DNA from: Cognatishimia sp. SS12
Lineage (GTDB): Bacteria; Pseudomonadota; Alphaproteobacteria; Rhodobacterales; Rhodobacteraceae
NCBI RefSeq assembly: GCF_028369055.1
Contig: NZ_JAQNCZ010000001.1
Span: 558,001 to 622,000, forward strand
Direction: 5' to 3'
Length of the DNA: 64,000 nucleotides
The translations under genes and the position numbers were made by a program. Each line of letters starts with the position of its first letter. Within the stretch, counting starts at the first letter, position 1. Under the pieces are notes generated by a model that was not told where the DNA came from, did no database searches, and saw nothing but the letters and a program-made list of their open reading frames with translations. Below are positions 1-11,303 of this stretch, one piece after another.

Positions 1-107
1 ACCTGCGCGCCCCGCTGCGCCAGCGCGCGTGCGGTGGCCAGGCCAATCCCCGCGCTGCCGCCGGTTACAATGGCCACTTTGCCTTGCCAAACGTCGTTTT
101 CTGTCAT
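1..107 (-). CDS. Short-chain dehydrogenase/reductase, N-terminal fragment (cut by window edge)
   Basis: Only the first ~35 codons lie in the window; the gene runs leftward past base 1. The translation shows a beta strand followed by the Rossmann glycine motif TGGSAGIG, the NAD(P)-binding signature (TGxxxGIG) of classical SDR oxidoreductases. The ATG at 105-107 is preceded on the minus strand by an AGGAGAC ribosome-binding site, which fixes the start. Substrate and catalytic Ser-Tyr-Lys residues are outside the window, so only the superfamily can be named. Confidence 0.85.
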   Translation of the reverse strand, partial: MTENDVWQGKVAIVTGGSAGIGLATARALAQRGAQ

Positions 108-218
108 GTCTATAGTCTCCTGTCCGTAGTGTATGGAACGTGACAGGGGAGGCTTTAGCGCTGTGACACTAACGTTAAGGTCAAGGCATTCTTGCCGAGC
201 GCCGGTGATTTTCGACTG

Positions 219-611
219 TCATCCCTGCGGATCACTGAGATCGTTCAGGATCGGGCAGTTGGGACGGTCGTCCCCTGCGCATTTGGATACAAGATGCGAT
301 AGCGTCGCTCGCATCTCTTGCAACCCGGCGATCTTGGCGTCGATGTCCTGCAGGTTTTTCTCGGCCATCCGTTTTACATCGGCACTGGCGCGGGATTTGT
401 CATCGTAAAGCGCCAGCAGCCTATGGCAATCCTTGATGGTAAATCCAAGCGAACGGGCCCGGCCGACAAACGCCAGCTTGTGCAGGTCCACCTCGCTGAA
501 ATCACGATAACCATTTTCGGCGCGCGCCGGTTTGATAAAACCGATGTCTTCATAATAGCGGATGGTTTTGGCCGGCACGCCTGCGCGGGCGGCCACTTCG
601 CTGATGTTCAT
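219..611 (-). CDS. cueR: CueR/HmrR-type MerR-family copper-responsive regulator
   Basis: A 130-residue MerR-family activator. The N-terminal winged helix-turn-helix (about residues 1-70, beginning [20 protein letters not shown]) is followed by a dimerisation helix and a metal-binding loop with Cys111 and Cys119 in a C-x7-C arrangement, the CueR/HmrR signature for Cu(I)/Ag(I)/Au(I). The start codon overlaps the copA stop by four bases (ATGA), so it is the second gene of a copA-cueR operon and probably translationally coupled to it. The promoter ahead of copA has the geometry CueR acts on, which implies that CueR activates its own operon. The loop is closer to copper sensors than to mercury (MerR), zinc (ZntR) or redox (SoxR) sensors. 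Confidence 0.93.
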   Translation of the reverse strand: MNISEVAARAGVPAKTIRYYEDIGFIKPARAENGYRDFSEVDLHKLAFVGRARSLGFTIKDCHRLLALYDDKSRASADVKRMAEKNLQDIDAKIAGLQEMRATLSHLVSKCAGDDRPNCPILNDLSDPQG

Positions 612-3127
612 GCGGCGGCTCCTGTTGCAGCGGTGGGCTGGCTAAGGGGTGGCGTGGTGCGCGCGCCGTGCCAGCGCAGGCGCAAAGCGTTGCTCAGCAC
701 AAAGACGGACGACAGCGCCATGGCTGCGGCAGCCAGCACTGGCGACAGCAGCGGGCCACCAAAGGGGACCAGCAGGCCAGCGGCCACCGGGATCAGCAGG
801 ATGTTATAGCCAAAGGCCCAACCAAGGTTCTGATGAATATTGCGCATGGTTGCGCCCGAGATATCAATCGCGGTGACCACGCCGCCAAGATCGGCGGTCA
901 GCAGCACGACATCTGCTGCCTCAATGGCGACATCTGTGCCATGTCCAATGGCAATGCCGACATCGGCAGCGGCCAGCGCCGGGGCATCGTTGATACCATC
1001 GCCGACAAAGGCCAGGCGGCCCGCCTCTTGCTGCAGCGCCTTCAGCGCGTCCACTTTGCCGTCCGGCAGAACCTCGGCCACCACATGGTCGATGCCCAGT
1101 TTGTCGCCGATCGCCTTGGCGGTGGCTTTGGTGTCGCCTGTGATCATCGCGACGCGCAGCCCCTGCGCCTTTAGGGCGGCAATGGCGGCGGGTGTTGTGG
1201 CGGTGATCGGGTCCGCGGCAGCGAGCACCGCGACAAGCGCGCCGTCAATCGCAGCATAGATCGGGGTCTTTCCGGCGCGGGCCAGCGTATCGGCCTGGGC
1301 ACGATAGGGGTGCGTATCGACGGCGTGGTCTGCCATCAGCCGCGCTGTGCCCAGCAAAACAGTCTGCCCGTCCACCTTGGCGCGCACGCCCATTCCGGTC
1401 AGTGCCGTCAGATCGCGCGCAGGCGACAGCGTGAGCGCGCGCGCCTTGGCAGCGGCGACAATGGCCTTGGCCACCGGATGCTCTGCGTCTTGCTCAACCG
1501 AGGCGATGCGGCGCAGCACCTCTGCTTCGTCCTGACCGGGTGTGACCTGCAGGTCGGTCAATGCCGGTGCGCCTTCGGTCAGGGTGCCGGTCTTGTCAAA
1601 TGCCACCACTTTGACCCGGTGCAATTGTTGCAAGGCGTCCCCCCGCCGAAAGAGCACCCCCAGTTGCGCCGCACGCCCCGTGCCCACCATGATCGAGGTG
1701 GGCGTGGCCAACCCCATGGCGCAGGGGCAGGCGATGATCAGGACCGACACGCCGACGACCAATGCGCGGCTCAGGGTGGGCTCCGGCCCCAACATGATCC
1801 AGATCAGTACGGCGGCCAGCGCGACGGCCATGACGGCGGGCACAAACCAGCGTGTGATCTGATCGACCAGCCCCTGGATGGGCAGCTTTGCGCCTTGCGC
1901 CTCTTGCACCATACGGATGATCTGCGCCAGCGTGGTGTCAGCCCCGACCTTTTCAGCGGAGAACACCAGCGCGCCATTGCCATTGATCGTGCCCCCGACA
2001 ACGGTATCGCCAACCGATTTCTGCACCGGCACCGGCTCGCCTGTGATCATGCTTTCATCGACATAGCTTGAGCCGCGGGTGATCCGCCCGTCCACGGCGA
2101 TTTTCTCGCCGGGGCGCAGATGCAGCTGATCGCCCACGACAATCTCTGCGATCGGGACATCAATCACTTTGCCGCCGCGATCCACGCGCGCGGTGCGCGG
2201 CTGTAGCCCGATGAGGTTGCGAATGGCCGCGCCGGTGCGCCCCTTGGCGCGGGCCTCAAGCAGGCGGCCCAGCAAAATCAACACCACAATGACAGCGGCG
2301 GCCTCATAATAGACATGGCGACTGCCGTCGGGCAGCAGACTGGGCGCAAAGGTTGCGACAACCGAATAGCCATAGGCCGCGCTGGTGCCGAGGGCGACGA
2401 GCGAATTCATATCGGGCGCGGCGCGCAGCAAGGCGGGATAGCCCGCGATGTAAAACGCGCGTCCAGGGCCAAGCAGCACCAGCGTGACGAGCACAAACTG
2501 AATGAGATAGCTGGTCTGCTGCCCGATGTGCGCCATGATCCAATGATGGAACCCCGGGATCATATGCCCGCCCATTTCAACAATGAACACCGGCAGCGTC
2601 AGCGCCGCCGCCAGCAGAAAACGGCGGGCCAGAGCGTCCCATTCAGCGGCTTTTTCGCGCACGCGGGCCTCTGTCAGATCGCGGGTGCTGTGCAAGGTTT
2701 CTGAGGCGGGCACCTGCGCGTCATAGCCGGCAGCGCCAAGCGCGCGCGCCATATCATCAGGTGAGATCGCGCCCGAAAAATACCGAACCGACGCTGTTTC
2801 AGCCGCCAAATTGACGCTGGCGTTGTGGACGCCGGGCAGGGCGGTCAGTGCGCGCTCAACGCTGCCCACGCATGATCCGCAATGCATGCCGGAAATATGC
2901 AGCGTGAGGTCCTTCATCCGTGCGGGATAGCCCGCGGCAGAAAGCGCGTCGGTGATGACATTCGCTGCGGTGCCGGTCTCTAACGTGACCTGCGCGCTCT
3001 GGTTGGCAAGGTTCACACGTGCCGCAGCAACGCCGGGCGCCGCCGCCAAAGCGCGCTCTGCCCGTCCGGCGCAGCCGCCGCAGGTCATCCCGTCGATTTC
3101 AATTGTAAGCGTTTCAGCGTGTTGCAT
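608..3127 (-). CDS. copA: Cu(I)/Ag(I)-exporting P1B-type ATPase
   Basis: An 839-residue inner-membrane ATPase that pumps Cu(I) out of the cytoplasm. Two N-terminal heavy-metal-associated domains carry CxxC sites at Cys16/Cys19 (GMTCGGC) and Cys83/Cys86 (GMHCGSC). Eight hydrophobic segments follow. The ion-pathway motif CPC sits in [12 protein letters not shown], the phosphorylated aspartate in DKTGTLTEG, the actuator motif in TGEP and the hinge in GDGINDAP. Length and domain order are normal for CopA. A CueR-type promoter lies about 30 bases upstream and cueR follows with a four-base overlap, so the unit is a self-regulated copper-efflux operon. The ATG at 3125-3127 has GAAGGTGG upstream. Confidence 0.96.
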   Translation of the reverse strand: MQHAETLTIEIDGMTCGGCAGRAERALAAAPGVAAARVNLANQSAQVTLETGTAANVITDALSAAGYPARMKDLTLHISGMHCGSCVGSVERALTALPGVHNASVNLAAETASVRYFSGAISPDDMARALGAAGYDAQVPASETLHSTRDLTEARVREKAAEWDALARRFLLAAALTLPVFIVEMGGHMIPGFHHWIMAHIGQQTSYLIQFVLVTLVLLGPGRAFYIAGYPALLRAAPDMNSLVALGTSAAYGYSVVATFAPSLLPDGSRHVYYEAAAVIVVLILLGRLLEARAKGRTGAAIRNLIGLQPRTARVDRGGKVIDVPIAEIVVGDQLHLRPGEKIAVDGRITRGSSYVDESMITGEPVPVQKSVGDTVVGGTINGNGALVFSAEKVGADTTLAQIIRMVQEAQGAKLPIQGLVDQITRWFVPAVMAVALAAVLIWIMLGPEPTLSRALVVGVSVLIIACPCAMGLATPTSIMVGTGRAAQLGVLFRRGDALQQLHRVKVVAFDKTGTLTEGAPALTDLQVTPGQDEAEVLRRIASVEQDAEHPVAKAIVAAAKARALTLSPARDLTALTGMGVRAKVDGQTVLLGTARLMADHAVDTHPYRAQADTLARAGKTPIYAAIDGALVAVLAAADPITATTPAAIAALKAQGLRVAMITGDTKATAKAIGDKLGIDHVVAEVLPDGKVDALKALQQEAGRLAFVGDGINDAPALAAADVGIAIGHGTDVAIEAADVVLLTADLGGVVTAIDISGATMRNIHQNLGWAFGYNILLIPVAAGLLVPFGGPLLSPVLAAAAMALSSVFVLSNALRLRWHGARTTPPLSQPTAATGAAA

Positions 3128-3156
3128 CGGCCACCTTCGTCATAGCGTCTGCCAGA

Positions 3157-3187
3157 GACATAGTGGTTCCAGTGACTGGAAGGTCAA
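3157..3187 (-). promoter_or_regulatory. CueR-type promoter of copA-cueR with 19-bp spacer
   Basis: Read on the minus strand: a -35 TTGACC (3182-3187), a spacer of exactly 19 bp (3163-3181) and a -10 TATGTC (3157-3162). The spacer contains the dyad TTCCAGT-CACTGGAA. An overlong 19-bp spacer with a central dyad is the hallmark of MerR-family promoters, where the activator untwists DNA to align the two hexamers. Transcription would start about 25 bases before the copA ATG. Confidence 0.88.
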
Positions 3188-3311
3188 GGGCCCCATGCGA
3201 ATTTCCATCTCAGGCAGGGCAGTATCAGCGCCGCAGGCGATCACAAAAGCCGCGCAATGCGCGTCGACGCGCAGGGTATGCGCGCAGCTTTGAGACGGGT
3301 CAGAATGAAAA

Positions 3312-3401
3312 TGGCGGAGAGACAGGGATTCGAACCCTGGGTCCCCGTGAAGGGACAACGGTTTTCGAGACCGCCCCGTTCGACCACTCCGGCACCTCTC
3401 C
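3312..3401 (-). tRNA. tRNA-Ser (anticodon CGA)
   Basis: A 90-nt class II tRNA read on the minus strand. The 5' acceptor strand GGAGAGG pairs with TCTCTCC, with one G-U pair. The anticodon loop reads CTCGAAA, giving anticodon CGA for UCG codons. There is a long variable arm typical of tRNA-Ser, a T-loop GTTCGAATC and an encoded 3' CCA (3312-3314). Confidence 0.95.
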
Positions 3402-3522
3402 GCGGGGGTCTTGGTAGCGGCGGGATGTATCGCGGTTTTTTGATGGGGGCAAGGGGGATTTACGTTGTTTCTGACAGGAAACAGCCTAAGTATGAAAACA
3501 GGTTATCTCATAGGAGTTTTCG

Positions 3523-4386
3523 GTGCGCCGCGCGATATCACTTGCCCAACCCGCCACTTTGAAACCAATTGTTTTGGCTCAGCTGTTCGGCCTTGTTGCC
3601 TTGCTGTTTCTGGCGCTGCCCGTCAAAGCCGCCAACCGCGCGGATGTCGAGCGGTTTTTGCAGATCACCGGGTTTGATGTCGCGGTGGAATCCATTGCGC
3701 AGGATGCCGAAGATGCGCCAGAAATGCTGGGGCTGGAGGCGGGAGCGTTTGGCGCCACTTGGTCGCTGCTGGCGGATGAAATTTTTGACGTTGAGGGCAT
3801 GATGACCCAGGCGGTGGATATCCTGGAGCAGACCCTGGATCAGGAATTGCTGGATCATGCAGTGGGCTTTTATGACAGCGCGCTGGGGCAACGTCTGGTG
3901 AAATCCGAAAACCTGTCGGTTCTGGATGATGGCGCGCTGAAACAGATCGCCGGGCAACAGATTATTGCCGAAATGGTGGAAACCGGCGATCCGAAGATCG
4001 AATATTTTCAGCGCATGAATGTGGCGATTGACCCCGAAGGTGTCGGCCTGCGTGCTATGCAGCAAATTCAGGTGCGTTTTCTGGTGGCGGCGTCCCGCGC
4101 CGGGGTGATCGAAGAGGATCTGGACGAAGAGATGCTTTGGTCGCAGCTGGATGCCAACCGCGCCGAAACCCTGCGCAGCGTGCATGCCGCGGGTCTGGCT
4201 GGGGCGGCCTATACCTATCAAGGCTTTAGCGCTGACGAAATTCTGGCCTATACCGAAGCCCTGGAGCATCCAAAGATGCAGACTGTCTATGAGCTGATGA
4301 ATGCGGTGCACTACCAGATCATGGGCGATCGGTTTGACGAAATCTCTAAACATCTGGACAGTCTGCAGCCCAGCGAAGAACTTTGA
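3523..4386 (+). CDS. Exported DUF2059-family protein
   Basis: A 287-residue protein with a GTG start preceded by AGGAG (about 3512). An N-terminal signal peptide (hydrophobic core roughly residues 17-34, LFGLVALLFLALPVKAA) predicts export to the periplasm. The rest is helical and acidic and contains a DUF2059-like segment (EQTLDQELLDHAVGFYDS and onward), in which a helical hairpin is followed by the motif GFYDSALGQRLV. The function of this family is unknown. The gene stands alone between tRNA-Ser and a convergent SRPBCC gene. Confidence 0.75.
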   Translation: MRRAISLAQPATLKPIVLAQLFGLVALLFLALPVKAANRADVERFLQITGFDVAVESIAQDAEDAPEMLGLEAGAFGATWSLLADEIFDVEGMMTQAVDILEQTLDQELLDHAVGFYDSALGQRLVKSENLSVLDDGALKQIAGQQIIAEMVETGDPKIEYFQRMNVAIDPEGVGLRAMQQIQVRFLVAASRAGVIEEDLDEEMLWSQLDANRAETLRSVHAAGLAGAAYTYQGFSADEILAYTEALEHPKMQTVYELMNAVHYQIMGDRFDEISKHLDSLQPSEEL

Positions 4387-4445
4387 TTTTGAGCAAGGGC
4401 AGAGGGGTGGAGCGCCGGGCGCGGCACCCCCGCCCAAGCAAGGCG

Positions 4446-5024
4446 TTAGGGTGTTTCGACAGCTGCCTTTAGCTCCGCGTTGAACGTCTGATAAAGCGGC
4501 AGGAGCTGCGCCACAAAAACCGCCGCATTGGCATTATCAACGATCTCATCGGACTGAACAAACAGCGTGCCCGCGCCGCAGGGCGAAACCCGGTACATAT
4601 GGTTGTCGTGACCCCCACCGATATCTTCCGGGAAAGGGTCGGACCAACCAAAGGCGCGCCCATCTTCATAGATCAGCTGATGTGGAATTTGCATCTCGTT
4701 TGGCGCGCCGTTCTCATCGGTGCCAAAGATGAACGTGATGGTGACGCTTCCGCCATCCTTTATCTCACCTGTCATACCTTGCAGGGTGGCGCTGCTCCAA
4801 CCCGCCATGCGGTCAAAGTTCGTCAGGGTTGCCCAGACATCCGGGGCCGGTGCGTTGATCAATATCGATGTGTCCACGGTGGCATGAGTTGCGCTGAGTT
4901 GCGCAATCTGCCCCCGCATCATGGTTTCATCACAAGCTGTTTCTGCGTGAAGCGGTGAATGGACGGCCAGCATAAAGAGTGCTGTGGGAACTGCGCGCGC
5001 GGCGCGCGAAAGAGACTGTGTCAT
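4446..5024 (-). CDS. Exported SRPBCC-fold (START/Bet v1-like) protein
   Basis: A 192-residue protein with a signal peptide ending near HAEA (residue 28) and a polyketide-cyclase/START-like domain. The stretch ILINAPAPDVWATLTNFDRM matches the first strand and helix of SRPBCC proteins, and the C-terminal long helix (FVAQLLPLYQTFNAELK) closes the hydrophobic cavity. Such domains bind lipids or other hydrophobic ligands, and no specific ligand can be assigned. It is downstream of, and in the same direction as, the aldo/keto reductase gene (54-base gap), so the two may be cotranscribed. Confidence 0.7.
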   Translation of the reverse strand: MTQSLSRAARAVPTALFMLAVHSPLHAETACDETMMRGQIAQLSATHATVDTSILINAPAPDVWATLTNFDRMAGWSSATLQGMTGEIKDGGSVTITFIFGTDENGAPNEMQIPHQLIYEDGRAFGWSDPFPEDIGGGHDNHMYRVSPCGAGTLFVQSDEIVDNANAAVFVAQLLPLYQTFNAELKAAVETP

Positions 5025-5077
5025 GAGGACTCCGTTGTCGATGTTGGGGGGGGGCGGTGGCGCGAGCCAGCGCGATG

Positions 5078-5986
5078 TTATTTACTTGGATCGCCGGTCG
5101 CCCAGGCCACACCGTCACCACGATCCATGGTGGCCATCAGCGCCATGTCGGCATCGTCAATCTGGAAGGAAAAGAGATCGATGTTTTGCCGCATTCTGTT
5201 GGGGTTCAGGCTTTTGGGCAGCACCGCATAGCCATTCTGCACGCCCCAGCGCAGCAACAGTTGTGCTTCGGAAACGCCGTATTTCTCGGCCATGGCTTTG
5301 AAAACCGTATCTTCGGCCTTCATGGCGTCGGTTTTGGCGCTGTCCTGACCCGGTGTGCTGCGCCAGGTCGAGAGCGGCACAAGGCTGCTGTAGGCAATTG
5401 GCGCGATGTTGTGGCGTGCCATATAGGCCAGAAGATCTGGTTTCTGGGACCAAGGGTGCAGCTCGATCTGATTGGCATCGGGCAGGGGCAGACCAGCAGC
5501 GCTGATCTCTTCTAGATGGGTTTCGTTGAAGTTGCTGACACCGATCGAATGCGCTTTGCCCTGGGCCTGCAAGTCCAGAAGGGCGCGCCATTGCTCCAGC
5601 CGCATGTCGCCGCCATAGGGCGCGTGGATCAGGTAAAGGTCCACATAGTCCAGCCCAAGCCGTTGCAGACTTGCGTCACATTCCGCAATGGTCTGTGCGC
5701 GGGTCTTGGGTGCATCGCCCCAAGCGGGGTTTCCGGGCCACAGCTTGGCGGTCACAAAGAGATCCTTGCGCGACATCCCCTCGGCCTCCATCCCCTGTTT
5801 GATGCCGGCGCCGACGGTCTCTTCGTTGTGATACCCCGAGGCGGTATCGATATGCCGATAGCCCGCGGCAAGGGCGGCGCTGATGGCTGCCTTGGCATCC
5901 TCATTGGATATCAGATAGGTCCCAAACCCAACCGCTGGAATTTCGGTGTCCGAATTCAATGTGAATGTTTTTGGCGTTCCAGGCAT
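5078..5986 (-). CDS. Aldo/keto reductase
   Basis: A 302-residue NADPH-dependent TIM-barrel oxidoreductase of the aldo/keto reductase superfamily. The catalytic tetrad is visible: Asp47 and Tyr52 in HIDTASGYHNEE, Lys81 in VTAKLWP and His121 in LYLIHAPYG. The C-terminal segment LPKSLNPNRMRQN matches the NADP phosphate-binding region. It most resembles 2,5-diketo-gluconate/methylglyoxal-type reductases, but the substrate cannot be read from sequence. It is transcribed divergently from an AraC-family gene about 156 bases away, which is its most likely regulator. Confidence 0.92.
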   Translation of the reverse strand: MPGTPKTFTLNSDTEIPAVGFGTYLISNEDAKAAISAALAAGYRHIDTASGYHNEETVGAGIKQGMEAEGMSRKDLFVTAKLWPGNPAWGDAPKTRAQTIAECDASLQRLGLDYVDLYLIHAPYGGDMRLEQWRALLDLQAQGKAHSIGVSNFNETHLEEISAAGLPLPDANQIELHPWSQKPDLLAYMARHNIAPIAYSSLVPLSTWRSTPGQDSAKTDAMKAEDTVFKAMAEKYGVSEAQLLLRWGVQNGYAVLPKSLNPNRMRQNIDLFSFQIDDADMALMATMDRGDGVAWATGDPSK

Positions 5987-6142
5987 GACATCCTCCGTGT
6001 GTTGTGTGCTGGGTCAATATCTATCCCGGGTGGCTGTGACCGTCCTGCCAGTTTCTCTGTAAAACCTATCAATTTCTCCAAAGGTGCGGAATTTTGATGG
6101 CATCGTGCCAGACACTTGCTACAAAAAGACAAGGAGATTTAG

Positions 6143-7015
6143 ATGGCATTCATGAGACTGATACACTTGGCAGAACGGCTGGAAGTGCTTGAAGAAGCTG
6201 CGGGGAGCCGGGTTCTGCCCGCAGCGCATGTTTTTAAACGCACAAAGGCCAGCGTATTTGAGGCGGTCGTCTATAATCCGGTGATTTGCCTGATCCTACA
6301 GGGCCGCAAAGAAATGACTGTCGGACATCGCCGTATTTCCCTTAGTGAAGGTGAGGCCCTTCTGGTCAGTCACGACCTGCCGGTGGCCTCAAAGATCACG
6401 CAGGCCAGTCCAGAGACCCCGTATCTTGCGCTGATTTTCTCATTGGATTTGGGCATCCTGCGCAGTCTCTATGAACAGGTCGGCACCGCGTTGCCCAGTC
6501 CGGATCATGCCACATCTGTCTTGTCAGCCGCCCCTGACCCGGCATGGGTGGCGCCGATGGTGCGCTATCTTGAACTGATGGATGCGCCGCTCGATGCGCA
6601 GGTGCTTGGGCCGATGATCTTAAGGGAAATCCATTTTCGACTGCTGCAATCGCCCAGCGGCGGCATGTTGCGCAATTTGCTTTCGGTGGACAGTCATGCC
6701 AGCCGCATCGCCAAATCCATCCAGAAAATCAGGGCCAGCTTTCGCCAGCCATTGGTTGTCGGGGTCTTGGCAGAGGTCGCCGGGATGAGCCCGTCGTCGT
6801 TTCACCAGCATTTCAAATCCGTCACGGGCACAACACCGCTGCAGTATCAGAAAGACCTGCGCATGATCGAAGCGCGCACTCTTTTGGAGCGTGGCGTGTC
6901 CTCGGTCTCGCAGGCTGGCTTTGACGTGGGCTATGAAAGCCCCACGCATTTCAGTCGCGACTATGCGCGCAAGTTCGGCTGTTCGCCGAAACATCACCTG
7001 GCGCGGACTGCCTAA
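6143..7015 (+). CDS. AraC-family transcriptional regulator
   Basis: A 290-residue regulator. Residues ~20-190 form the AraC_N cupin-type ligand domain (VYNPVICLILQGRKEM is the diagnostic start). Residues ~190-290 hold two helix-turn-helices: LAEVAGMSPSSFHQHF, then VSQAGFDVGYESPTHFSRDY with the typical FSRxxxxxFGxxP ending. The start at 6143 has AAGGAG six to eight bases upstream. The AraC_N subfamily is usually encoded beside the oxidoreductase it controls, and here an aldo/keto reductase is divergent. Regulation of that gene is inferred, not shown. Confidence 0.92.
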   Translation: MAFMRLIHLAERLEVLEEAAGSRVLPAAHVFKRTKASVFEAVVYNPVICLILQGRKEMTVGHRRISLSEGEALLVSHDLPVASKITQASPETPYLALIFSLDLGILRSLYEQVGTALPSPDHATSVLSAAPDPAWVAPMVRYLELMDAPLDAQVLGPMILREIHFRLLQSPSGGMLRNLLSVDSHASRIAKSIQKIRASFRQPLVVGVLAEVAGMSPSSFHQHFKSVTGTTPLQYQKDLRMIEARTLLERGVSSVSQAGFDVGYESPTHFSRDYARKFGCSPKHHLARTA

Positions 7016-7125
7016 AGGCGCGCCGTTGACCGCAGAGGGCCTATGGGGCATGACTGCGGCCGGGCGGCGCGCCATGGCGAAATAAGAATGGCGGAATAAG
7101 AATGGCCAATTCCCGCAACTCGGAC

Positions 7126-7154
7126 TTGACTATTGGGGCGCATGCTCACATAAG
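7126..7154 (+). promoter_or_regulatory. Candidate sigma-70 promoter of rplU-rpmA
   Basis: A -35 TTGACT (7126-7131), a 17-bp spacer and a -10-like CATAAG (7149-7154), about 135 bases before the rplU start. The -35 matches 5 of 6 consensus bases and the -10 is weaker. The position fits a ribosomal-protein operon with a leader. Confidence 0.5.
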
Positions 7155-7201
7155 CACGCATCGGCGTAAGGAATCCCTTGCGCCGTGTTTTGTTGTAACA
7201 A

Positions 7202-7218
7202 CGCCCTGACACAGGGCG
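7202..7218 (+). other. Hairpin in the rplU leader
   Basis: A perfect 7-bp inverted repeat, CGCCCTG-ACA-CAGGGCG, in the predicted 5' leader of rplU. There is no T-run after it, so it is not an intrinsic terminator. It could be part of an autoregulatory leader, as is common for ribosomal-protein genes, but nothing in the sequence proves this. Confidence 0.4.
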
Positions 7219-7292
7219 CGCAGTTCGAGGCGGCATTAGCCACAACACTCGCAAGAGGGCCATAGAACGCGGTCAGATGAAGGAATTAGGAC

Positions 7293-7925
7293 ATGTTCGC
7301 AGTCCTTAAGACCGGTGGCAAACAGTATAAAGTACAGGCAGGCGATGTTCTGCGTGTTGAAAAACTGGCCGCCGATGCAGGTGAAAAAATTCAATTCAAC
7401 GAAGTTCTGATGCTCGGCGGTGACAAAACCGTTGTGGGCGCGCCTTTCGTTGAAGGTGCTGCTGTTCAGGCCGATGTGATCGACCAGATCAAAGGCGACA
7501 AGCTGATCAAATTCGTCAAGCGTCGTCGTAAGCACAGCTCCAAGCGCACCGTTGGCCACCGTCAAAAGCTGACTTTGGTTCGTGTGACCGACATTCTCGC
7601 CTCTGGCGCAGACAAATCCGGCGTCAAAGCCGCGATCGGGTCGGGTTCTGTTGCTGCTGCGCCTGCCGCACCAGCGAAAGCCGCACCTAAGAAAGCGGCC
7701 GCCAAGAAAGCTGCGCCTGCAGCCGAAGGCGCAGATGATCTGAAAAAGCTGTCTGGCGTTGGCCCGGCACTGGAAAAGAAACTGCTGGAAGCGGGCATCA
7801 CCTCTTTCGCGCAGATCGCAGCCTGGACTGACGCTGATATTGCCGAGTTCGACGAAAAACTGTCGTTCAAAGGCCGCATCGAGCGTGAAGGTTGGGTTGA
7901 ACAAGCCAAAGACCTGGCGAAGTAA
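7293..7925 (+). CDS. rplU: 50S ribosomal protein L21 with C-terminal helix-hairpin-helix extension
   Basis: Residues 1-103 are a normal L21 ([30 protein letters not shown]), which binds 23S rRNA in the large subunit. The protein continues to 210 residues, about double the usual length: an Ala/Pro/Lys linker (118-146), then a helix-hairpin-helix-like domain (148-205) containing [17 protein letters not shown]. Such extensions are found in L21 of Rhodobacterales. Their role is not established; a nucleic-acid or assembly-factor contact is inference. rpmA follows after 23 bases, the conserved rplU-rpmA pair. Confidence 0.96.
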   Translation: MFAVLKTGGKQYKVQAGDVLRVEKLAADAGEKIQFNEVLMLGGDKTVVGAPFVEGAAVQADVIDQIKGDKLIKFVKRRRKHSSKRTVGHRQKLTLVRVTDILASGADKSGVKAAIGSGSVAAAPAAPAKAAPKKAAAKKAAPAAEGADDLKKLSGVGPALEKKLLEAGITSFAQIAAWTDADIAEFDEKLSFKGRIEREGWVEQAKDLAK

Positions 7926-7948
7926 GCGAAGTATAGGAGACCAACGAT

Positions 7949-8218
7949 ATGGCACATAAAAAAGCTGGTGGTAGTTCCCGTAACGGTCGCGACTCTGCGG
8001 GTCGTCGTTTGGGTGTGAAAAAATACGGTGGCGAGTCTGTCATCGCAGGCAACATCATCATGCGTCAGCGTGGCACAAAGATGTGGCCAGGCGACGGCGT
8101 CGGCATGGGCAAAGACCACACCATCTTTGCAACCACCGATGGCAACGTGAAGTTCCACAAGGGCCTCAAAGGCCGCACCTTTATTTCGGTCCTGCCAGTG
8201 GCGGAGGCCGCTGAGTAA
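7949..8218 (+). CDS. rpmA: 50S ribosomal protein L27
   Basis: An 89-residue L27 ([38 protein letters not shown]). Its N-terminal tail reaches the peptidyl-transferase centre. The start directly carries AHKKAGG, so the cleavable Firmicutes-type N-terminal extension is absent. A ribosome-binding site AGGAG lies just upstream. Second gene of rplU-rpmA, followed by an intrinsic terminator. Confidence 0.98.
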   Translation: MAHKKAGGSSRNGRDSAGRRLGVKKYGGESVIAGNIIMRQRGTKMWPGDGVGMGKDHTIFATTDGNVKFHKGLKGRTFISVLPVAEAAE

Positions 8219-8246
8219 ACCGACCCAAAGGTTGTAATGAACATTC

Positions 8247-8276
8247 AGGGATCGGTCTTAGGGCCGGTCCCTTTTT
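8247..8276 (+). terminator. Rho-independent terminator after rpmA
   Basis: A nine-base-pair stem, AGGGATCGG (8247-8255) with CCGGTCCCT (8264-8272), including one G-U pair and an 8-nt loop, followed by TTTT. Confidence 0.8.
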
Positions 8277-8424
8277 GGTTTTCACGTTTGGTGTCAAAGA
8301 TTTGACTTAATATTATGGCAGCTTTTGTCACTTGTTATTCAGTCGGCGACACTTAGCTAAGCCTTACTCAATATACAGGCGTTTTGTAATGAGTGTGCGC
8401 GTCCCTTTGGGAGGAGAGACGGGC

Positions 8425-8505
8425 ATGGCGTGTAAAACAGGCGTTACGCGCGCCGCTTATGACACCATGTGTCGGGCCCCGTTGGATTGGGGTCACGGCA
8501 GATGA
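8425..8505 (+). CDS. Possible 26-codon ORF ahead of the GNAT gene
   Basis: ATG 8425 to TGA 8503-8505 encodes 26 residues beginning MACKTGVTRAAYDTMCRA. A strong Shine-Dalgarno-like GGGAGGAGAG (8409-8418) lies 6-8 bases upstream, and the next gene starts only 15 bases after the stop. It could be a small protein, a leader peptide or chance. The good ribosome-binding site is the only positive evidence, and I recognise no family. The upstream stretch from 8277 is AT-rich and otherwise without a gene. Confidence 0.3.
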   Translation: MACKTGVTRAAYDTMCRAPLDWGHGR

Positions 8506-8520
8506 CTTGGAGGATTGCAC

Positions 8521-9060
8521 ATGTTGCACGAAAAAATCGTGACCCAAATGGTGCTCGAGACAGACCGCTTTGATCTGCGCCCCTTGCGGCGGTCAGATCA
8601 AGGATTGATTGATCTATATGCCAGCGACAAAGCGCTGGCGCGCATGACCGCGTCGATCCCGCATCCGCTGCCGCCCGGCGCGACCGAGGCGTTGATCAAC
8701 CGCGCGCACAGCGACACGCGCGTGGAAGATATCTGGGCCATCGATGGCACCAAAAGTGGTGCGTCCGAGCTTGTGGGGCTGATTTCGCTTGTGCGGATTG
8801 ACGCGGGGCTGACGGAAATTGGTTTCTGGGTGGCCCCGCCATTCTGGAACACCGGCATCGCATCCGAAGCCGTGGCAGCGCTGATCGCGGCCAATCCGCT
8901 GGACAGTAAAACCATGTATGCCAGCGTCTTTCAGGACAACCCGGCCTCGGCCCGCGTGATGACCAATTCCGGCTTCCAGTATCTGGGGGATGCCGAAACC
9001 TTCTCGGTGGCGCGCAATGCGCTGGTGCCGACATGGACCTATAGCCTAAAACTTAATTGA
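8521..9060 (+). CDS. GNAT-family N-acetyltransferase (RimJ/RimL-like)
   Basis: A 179-residue acetyltransferase of the Acetyltransf_3/RimJ-like group. LETDRFDLRPLRRSD is the typical first strand. IGFWVAPPFWNTGIASEA holds the acetyl-CoA-binding V-x-P-x(n)-G-x-A region, and NPASARVMTNSGFQYLG the conserved late helix. The ATG at 8521 has GGAGG seven bases upstream, better than the TTG two codons earlier. The substrate is unknown; relatives acetylate ribosomal-protein N-termini or small molecules. It lies between rpmA and obgE. Confidence 0.88.
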   Translation: MLHEKIVTQMVLETDRFDLRPLRRSDQGLIDLYASDKALARMTASIPHPLPPGATEALINRAHSDTRVEDIWAIDGTKSGASELVGLISLVRIDAGLTEIGFWVAPPFWNTGIASEAVAALIAANPLDSKTMYASVFQDNPASARVMTNSGFQYLGDAETFSVARNALVPTWTYSLKLN

Positions 9061-9086
9061 GCTTGCCCCCGTCTTTGCGCTACTAG

Positions 9087-11269
<2,183 letters not shown>

Positions 11270-11303
11270 GCGCGCAAAAAATGAAATACAAAGGACAGAT
11301 CTG

